DNA of 64,000 nt, from assembly GCA_024707075.1 (NCBI GenBank), contig JANQAK010000003.1, forward strand, positions 372,001 to 436,000. Reading direction: 5' to 3'. Position 1 is the stretch's first letter, and each line of letters starts with the position of its first letter. The translations under genes were made by a program, and so were the position numbers. This document shows positions 59,250 through 64,000 of the stretch, piece by piece. Under the pieces are notes generated by a model. The model had not been told where the DNA came from. It worked only from the letters and a program-made list of their open reading frames with translations, and did no database searches. Origin of the DNA: Afipia sp. (GTDB lineage Bacteria > Pseudomonadota > Alphaproteobacteria > Rhizobiales > Xanthobacteraceae).

Positions 59250-60597
59250 ATGTCAAACCGATCCGGCCATTATTCCGAATATCCCCAACACCATAACGCC
59301 CCTCACCAAGGCAAGGCGCGGAAGCAGGCGCACGGCCATCATCGGCCCGACCGCAACGGCTATACCCTGGTCCATCACGGCAAGGCGGTGCGGTTCGGGC
59401 CTGTGGTGTTCTGGATCGTGGCGGGATCGATCATCGTCATGGGCGGATGGTCTGCCGCCACGGCAACTTACTTTGCCTTTCGCGATGACGTCCTGACCCG
59501 TTTGATCGCCCGTCAGGCGGAGATGCAATACGCTTATGAAGATCGCATTGCCGAGTTGCGCGCGCGCGTCGATCGCACCACCAGCCGCCAGTTGCTCGAC
59601 CAGGAGCAGTACGACCAGAAGCTCAACCAGATCATGCGGCGGCAGGCCCTGCTTGAGCAGCGCGCTGCAGCGCTCAATGCCATGCCCGACAATACGATCA
59701 CGGGGTCCATCAAACCCGCCTCGCGTGCGCCGCTGGCCGGTGAGGCAGGCTCTACCGCAATTCCCAAGCCGTCGCCGATCAACGATACGGTAATCTTCGT
59801 CACGCCGCCTGATCGCGAAGCGCGGCGAGTCGCGAGCGCCTGTGGCCATCAAACCGCGTACCGACTTTGCCCAGTCACGGGGTGTCGATAATACGCTCGT
59901 CAGCTTGCAGACCGCGCTCGACAAGGTCGAAGGCCGCCAGATCGCCGCGCTCAGTTCGGTCGAGGAAAGTTACAAATCGCGGATGCGCCGGATGCGCGGC
60001 GTGATCACCGACCTCGGTCTCGATATGGCGCAGCTTGAAGCCGCCGCTCCCAAGGGCGGCATGGGCGGGCCGTTCGTGCCGGTCATCAAGCCGTCGTCGG
60101 ATGCAGGCGCATTCGAGCGGCAGCTTTACCGGATCAACCTCACCCGCGCGCAGGTCGACAAGCTGACGCGCACGCTGTCGCTGGTGCCATACCGTAAGCC
60201 GGTGATTGGTAACGTCGAGTTCTCATCGGGTTTCGGCGTCCGCAGCGATCCCTTCCTCGGCCGCCCGGCGATGCACACCGGACTGGATTTCCGCGCCTCG
60301 ACGGGCGATCCGGTCCGCGCCACGGCGAATGGCAAGGTCGTCAATGCCGGATGGAGTGGCGGCTACGGCCGCATGGTGGAGATCGACCACGGCAACGGGC
60401 TGTCGACGCGTTATGGCCATCTGTCCGAGATCGGCGTCAAGGTCGGCGAGCAGATCAAGATCGGTCAGGTGATCGGCGCCGTCGGTTCCACAGGCCGCTC
60501 GACCGGCCCTCACCTGCATTATGAAACCCGCATCGATGGCGATGCCGTCGATCCGCAGAAATTCCTGCGCGCCGGTGTCCGGTTGAACCAAGGCTGA
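59250..60597 (+). CDS. Membrane-anchored M23 peptidase with coiled coil (frameshifted)
   Basis: About 448 residues over two frames, from the ATG at 59250 (GGGAG upstream). One N-terminal membrane helix (VVFWIVAGSIIVMGGWSAAT) and a coiled coil (about 95-150) lead to a C-terminal LytM domain with MHTGLDFRA and GPHLHYETRI, so the zinc ligands are intact. The frame breaks between 59820 and 59842. Removing one base restores a continuous EARESRAPVAIKPRTDFAQS. It is probably a cell-wall endopeptidase or activator of division amidases at the inner membrane. Confidence 0.85.
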
Positions 60598-60613
60598 ATT
60601 GCTCAGGCGCGGC

Positions 60614-61552
60614 TCAGGCAACCCCTGAGCGGCTGAGCAAACGAAACACCCGCCCATCCATCACCAGCAATGCGCTTCCGATAATCAGCGCGCCGGCGAT
60701 CTCGCGGACTTCAATCCTTTCATCGAGGAAGAAATATCCGAGAAGGATCGCGCTGACAGGAACCAGCAGCGTCACGAGCATCACGTTGCTCGCGCCGGAA
60801 CGAACGACGATCTGAAAGAAAATGATGAAGGCGAGCGCCGTCGAGAGCGACGCCAGCCCAAGGATCGCCAGCCATGTCGCGAGACCCGGCATCTGGAGTC
60901 GCCACGGACGGTCGATGACGCTCGCCAGAACGAACATCATCACGCTCGCTGAGATCAACTGAAACGCCGCAGTCCCGATCGGCGCACGACCGGCCAGTTT
61001 TCGCGTGGCCCACAGGGCCGAGAAGCCGAAACAGATCGTCGCTCCGAGACACAGCGCGATACCGATACTCTGCCGCGATGTGATGTCGACGTCGTAGCCT
61101 TTCAGGACGGCGACACCGAGCAGACCGAGCAGCACGCCTGCGACGCGGCGAAAGATCAGTTTCTCCGCGCCGAACGCCGCCGCAACCAGCACGGTGAAAA
61201 CCGGTGTGGTGGCATTCAGGACCGAGGCCGTTCCGCTCGGCAGATAGGTCTGCGCCATCACGATCAGCGAAAACGGAATCACGTTGTTGATAAGCGCCAT
61301 CACCGCATAAGGCTGCCAGCCTGCAACGCCTTTGGGAAACTTGATGCCGTTGCTCCAAAGCAGCGGCAGCAGGATCAGCGTTGCAATCGATACCCGCAGG
61401 AAGATCAGCGTCAGTGGCGGCAATTCCTTGAGCGCCACGCCGGTGAAAAAGAACGTGCCGCCCCAGAGCATCGACAGAAAGACCAGCCGCGCCCAGTCGC
61501 GCGCATCGATCTGCAATTCAATTGGAGAGGTTTCCGCCCGCACCTGTGTCAT
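60614..61552 (-). CDS. EamA/DMT-family transporter
   Basis: 312 residues with ten predicted membrane helices in two EamA repeats (first FLSMLWGGTFFFTGVALKEL to LLLGLLGVAVLKGY; second IALCLGATICFGFSALWATR to IAGALIIGSALLVMDG). The conserved Glu in FFLDERIEVREIAGALI is typical. Such carriers export amino acids or small metabolites. Substrate not deducible. It converges with the M23 gene. Confidence 0.88.
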   Translation of the reverse strand: MTQVRAETSPIELQIDARDWARLVFLSMLWGGTFFFTGVALKELPPLTLIFLRVSIATLILLPLLWSNGIKFPKGVAGWQPYAVMALINNVIPFSLIVMAQTYLPSGTASVLNATTPVFTVLVAAAFGAEKLIFRRVAGVLLGLLGVAVLKGYDVDITSRQSIGIALCLGATICFGFSALWATRKLAGRAPIGTAAFQLISASVMMFVLASVIDRPWRLQMPGLATWLAILGLASLSTALAFIIFFQIVVRSGASNVMLVTLLVPVSAILLGYFFLDERIEVREIAGALIIGSALLVMDGRVFRLLSRSGVA

Positions 61553-61636
61553 GGCGCAAAGGCATACGCGGGGATGCGCCGCGAAACCACCCGCTTGCCG
61601 GCAACCCGGATGTGCGTCCGGAGCGTTTGGGAATCG

Positions 61637-62768
61637 CTAGTCGACATCCTCGACAGCGCCCGGCGATGTGCCGAAGGCCTTCTGCGCCAGCGTCGCCGCC
61701 ATGAACTCGTCAAGATCGCCGTCGAGCACGCCCGCCGTATCGGATGTCTGCACGCCGGTGCGCAGATCCTTCACCATCTGATAGGGTTGCAGCACATACG
61801 ACCTGATCTGATGGCCCCAGCCGATGTCGGTCTTGGCGGCCTGATCGGCGGCAGCCTTCTCCTCGCGCTTCTTCAGTTCGATTTCGTAAAGACGCGCGCG
61901 CAGCATGTCCCAAGCCTGCGCCTTGTTCTTGTGCTGCGAACGGCCTGCCTGGCAGACCACGGCAACGCCGGTTGGAATATGCGTGAGGCGTACTGCCGAC
62001 TCGGTCTTGTTGACATGCTGGCCGCCCGCGCCACCCGAGCGCATGGTATCGACACGAACGTCGGACTCGTTGATATCGATCTTGATCGTGTTATCCACGA
62101 CCGGAAAAATAGCCACGCTCGAAAACGACGTGTGCCGCCGCGCGTTGGAATCGAACGGCGATATGCGCACCAGCCGGTGCACACCGGCCTCCGTCTTCAG
62201 CCAGCCATAGGCATTGTGTCCGCTGATCTGGATCGTCGCCGACTTGATGCCGGCTTCTTCACCCTGCGTCTCTTCCAGATACTCCACCTTGAAGCCGTGC
62301 TTCTCCGCCCAGCGCGTATACATGCGCAGCAGCATCGACGCCCAATCCTGGCTTTCGGTGCCGCCCGCACCGGCATGGACCTCAAGATAGGTGTTGAACT
62401 TGTCGGCCTCGCCGGAGAGCAAGGCTTCCAGTTCCTGCCGCGCGACATCCTTTTTCAGAGCCTTGAGCGCGTTCTCCGCCTCTGTGACAACGCCTTCGTC
62501 CTTCTCGGACTCGCCAAGCTCGATCATGCCGATCTGGTCTTCCAGCTCGCGCTCGATCTTGCCGATGCCGCTGAGCTGCGACTCGAGCGAGGTCCGCTCC
62601 TGCATCAGCTTCTGAGCTTTCTGCGGATCGTTCCAGAGATTCGGGTCTTCGGCGAGAGCGTTCAGTTCGGCGAGACGCGCCGTGGCAGCATCGACGTCAA
62701 AGATGCCTCCTCAGCAGCCCGGCAGACTGCTTGATCTCTTCAACAAGGCGTTCGATTTCAGGACGCAT
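61637..62768 (-). CDS. prfB: Peptide chain release factor 2 (programmed +1 frameshift)
   Basis: 376 residues once the frameshift is counted. It releases peptides at UGA and UAA. A short first frame from the ATG at 62768 ([20 protein letters not shown]) ends at an in-frame UGA (62699-62697) within CTT-TGA-C. AGGAGG (62711-62706) lies three bases before the CTT. This is the classic autoregulatory +1 slip of bacterial prfB. After the shift the protein continues [18 protein letters not shown]. The GGQ motif is in [15 protein letters not shown], with LAGS-type residues nearby. It follows the PBP1A gene. Confidence 0.95.
62697..62711 (-). promoter_or_regulatory. prfB programmed frameshift site
   Basis: On the coding strand the order is AGGAGG, CAT, CTT, TGA, C. 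The internal Shine-Dalgarno-like AGGAGG three bases before CUU-UGA-C is identical in layout to the E. coli prfB site. Low RF2 slows UGA reading and lets the ribosome slip +1, so the protein controls its own synthesis. Confidence 0.95.
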
Positions 62769-62847
62769 GACAATTCCAGCTTGCGGGAGAGCCGCGATTC
62801 AAATGACGTGAGGGATGTAACGGCTGACGGCGCAGAGCGCAATCGCT

Positions 62848-64000
62848 CTAGTACAAGCCGCCTGTGCCGGGCCGGAAGATGGCGCGGTCCGCATCCGGCG
62901 AAACGCTGAGCGAACGCCCGTCTGCATCGGCAACACCGATGACGGAGTAGTTGTCCGGCGGTGCTGTACCGGGCTTGAAGGCCTCGAGGATGGTGCGGCC
63001 GCTGTCGCCCGGACCCGCGCGCATGCCGGACTTGGCATCGACGCGGATCAGCTTGATACCGGCCGGGACACGAAACGGCACCGCAGGCCTGTCGGCAAGC
63101 GCGAGCTTGAGGAAGTCCTTGGCAACCGGCGCCGCCAGATGGCCGCCGGTGCCGCCCTTGCCGAGATTGCGCGGCTTGTCGTAGCCGATGTAGATGCCGA
63201 CCACGAGATCCGGTGAGAAGCCAATGAACCAGGCATCCTTCTCGTCGTTGGTCGTCCCGGTCTTGCCGGCGACTGGCTTGCCGACTTCACGCACGACGGT
63301 CGCGGTGCCGCTCTGCACCACGCCTTCCATCATCGACGTGATCTGATACGCCGTCATGGAATCCAGCACTTGCTCGCGACGGTCCACCAGCGTCGGCTCC
63401 GGCTGGTTCTTCCATCCATCGCCGGCGTCGCAGCCGCGGCACTCGCGCTGATCGTGCTTGAAGATGGTGTGACCATAGCGATCCTGAATGCGATCGATCA
63501 GCGTCGGCTTCACCCGCTTGCCGCCGTTGGCGAACATCGAATAGGCGGTGACCATTCGCATCACCGTGGTCTCGCCCGCGCCGAGCGCATAAGACAGGTA
63601 GTTCGGCAATTCGTCATAAACGCCGAAGCGCTTGGCGTATTCCCCGATCAGCGGCATGCCAACGTCCTGCGCAAGGCGGACGGTGACGGTATTCAGCGAG
63701 CGGATGAGCGCGTTACGCAGCGTCGTCGGCCCGTAGTATTTGCCGGTTGAATAGTTTTCCGGGCGCCACACGCCCACGCCCTGCCCCTGATCGATTTCGA
63801 TCGGCGCGTCCACGACGACCGTCGACGGGGTGTAACCGTTGTCCATCGCCGTCGAATAGACGATCGGCTTGAACGACGAACCCGGCTGCCGATAGGCCTG
63901 CGTCGCGCGGTTGAACTGGCTCTGGTCGAACGAGAAGCCGCCGACCATCGCCACCACACGGCCGGTCCACGGATCCATCGCGACCATGGCGCCGGAGACT
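62848..64000 (-). CDS. mrcA: Class A penicillin-binding protein 1A, C-terminal part
   Basis: The frame continues past the window edge; about 384 residues of the transpeptidase end are visible. Active-site motifs are complete: S-x-x-K in PGSSFKPIVY, S-x-N in ALIRSLNTVTV and K-T-G in VAGKTGTTNDEKDAWF. The transglycosylase domain would lie beyond base 64000. The enzyme polymerises and cross-links peptidoglycan in the inner membrane. A Cys pair in RECRGCDAGDGW lies between motifs two and three. It sits upstream of prfB, a common alphaproteobacterial order. Confidence 0.92.
   Translation of the reverse strand, partial: VSGAMVAMDPWTGRVVAMVGGFSFDQSQFNRATQAYRQPGSSFKPIVYSTAMDNGYTPSTVVVDAPIEIDQGQGVGVWRPENYSTGKYYGPTTLRNALIRSLNTVTVRLAQDVGMPLIGEYAKRFGVYDELPNYLSYALGAGETTVMRMVTAYSMFANGGKRVKPTLIDRIQDRYGHTIFKHDQRECRGCDAGDGWKNQPEPTLVDRREQVLDSMTAYQITSMMEGVVQSGTATVVREVGKPVAGKTGTTNDEKDAWFIGFSPDLVVGIYIGYDKPRNLGKGGTGGHLAAPVAKDFLKLALADRPAVPFRVPAGIKLIRVDAKSGMRAGPGDSGRTILEAFKPGTAPPDNYSVIGVADADGRSLSVSPDADRAIFRPGTGGLY

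Noticed and set aside
1-64000. CRISPR array, rRNA or insertion sequence
   Set aside because: No regularly spaced direct repeats of CRISPR length, no rRNA-like stretches and no transposase motifs were seen. The short 12-base repeats at 1638-1719 lie inside a gene and lack spacers.

Overview
The window looks like a high-GC alphaproteobacterial chromosome, most likely family Nitrobacteraceae (the old Bradyrhizobiaceae: Bradyrhizobium, Nitrobacter, Afipia, Rhodopseudomonas relatives). The assignment rests on the alaC-hom-glpX-recJ neighbourhood, the alphaproteobacterial suf operon order (cysteine desulfurase-sufB-C-D-S-T-A), a class I phaC, and palindromic intergenic repeats of the kind common in that group. 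It is inferred from gene content, not from a database match.

Region 1, about 1-18,600: the early and regulatory end of an integrated temperate phage; the left end lies outside the window. A leftward operon (7886 down to 1) carries a CII-like regulator, a protein made only of DnaA domain IV, a Gp37/Gp68-type protein, an orphan DNA methyltransferase, a DUF4406 protein, an HNH endonuclease, a GapR homologue, a DUF1376 replication protein with iteron-like repeats inside its gene, and a DHH phosphoesterase. A divergent pair of small XRE regulators sits at 8684-9334 with repeated operator-like sites; two more such sites lie over the promoter of a long rightward operon (9906-15701) of tiny genes that overlap by 1-4 bases. 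Two of these (12063-12206 and 12688-12861) are very short. Cargo includes Lar-type zinc-ribbon proteins, a Ref/DUF968-like HNH protein and several Cys-rich proteins. The region ends with an excisionase-like gene overlapping a tyrosine integrase next to efp.

Region 2, about 18,700-42,700: chromosomal housekeeping genes. They include efp, an M23 peptidase, an MltB-type transglycosylase, recJ, a HAD hydrolase, a GNAT acetyltransferase, glpX, hom, alaC, phaC, a MAPEG protein, argC, an exported metallo-beta-lactamase-fold protein, a DedA protein, parE, an exported caspase-like protein, a DEAD-box helicase, a diguanylate cyclase and a TfoX-domain protein.

Region 3, about 42,800-64,000: the complete suf Fe-S assembly operon, then an alpha/beta hydrolase, a GST, anmK, tyrS, a thioesterase, a very large AsmA/DUF3971-type protein, a Bcp peroxiredoxin with a histone-H1-like extension, an M23 peptidase, an EamA transporter, prfB with its programmed +1 frameshift, and the 3' part of a class A penicillin-binding protein.

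A data-quality point affects the reading: six genes (integrase, alaC, the DEAD-box helicase, sufA, the suf-linked cysteine desulfurase and the second M23 peptidase) are each broken by an apparent single-base indel, four of them in G/C runs. Because several are expected to be important or essential, sequencing or assembly error is the simplest explanation.
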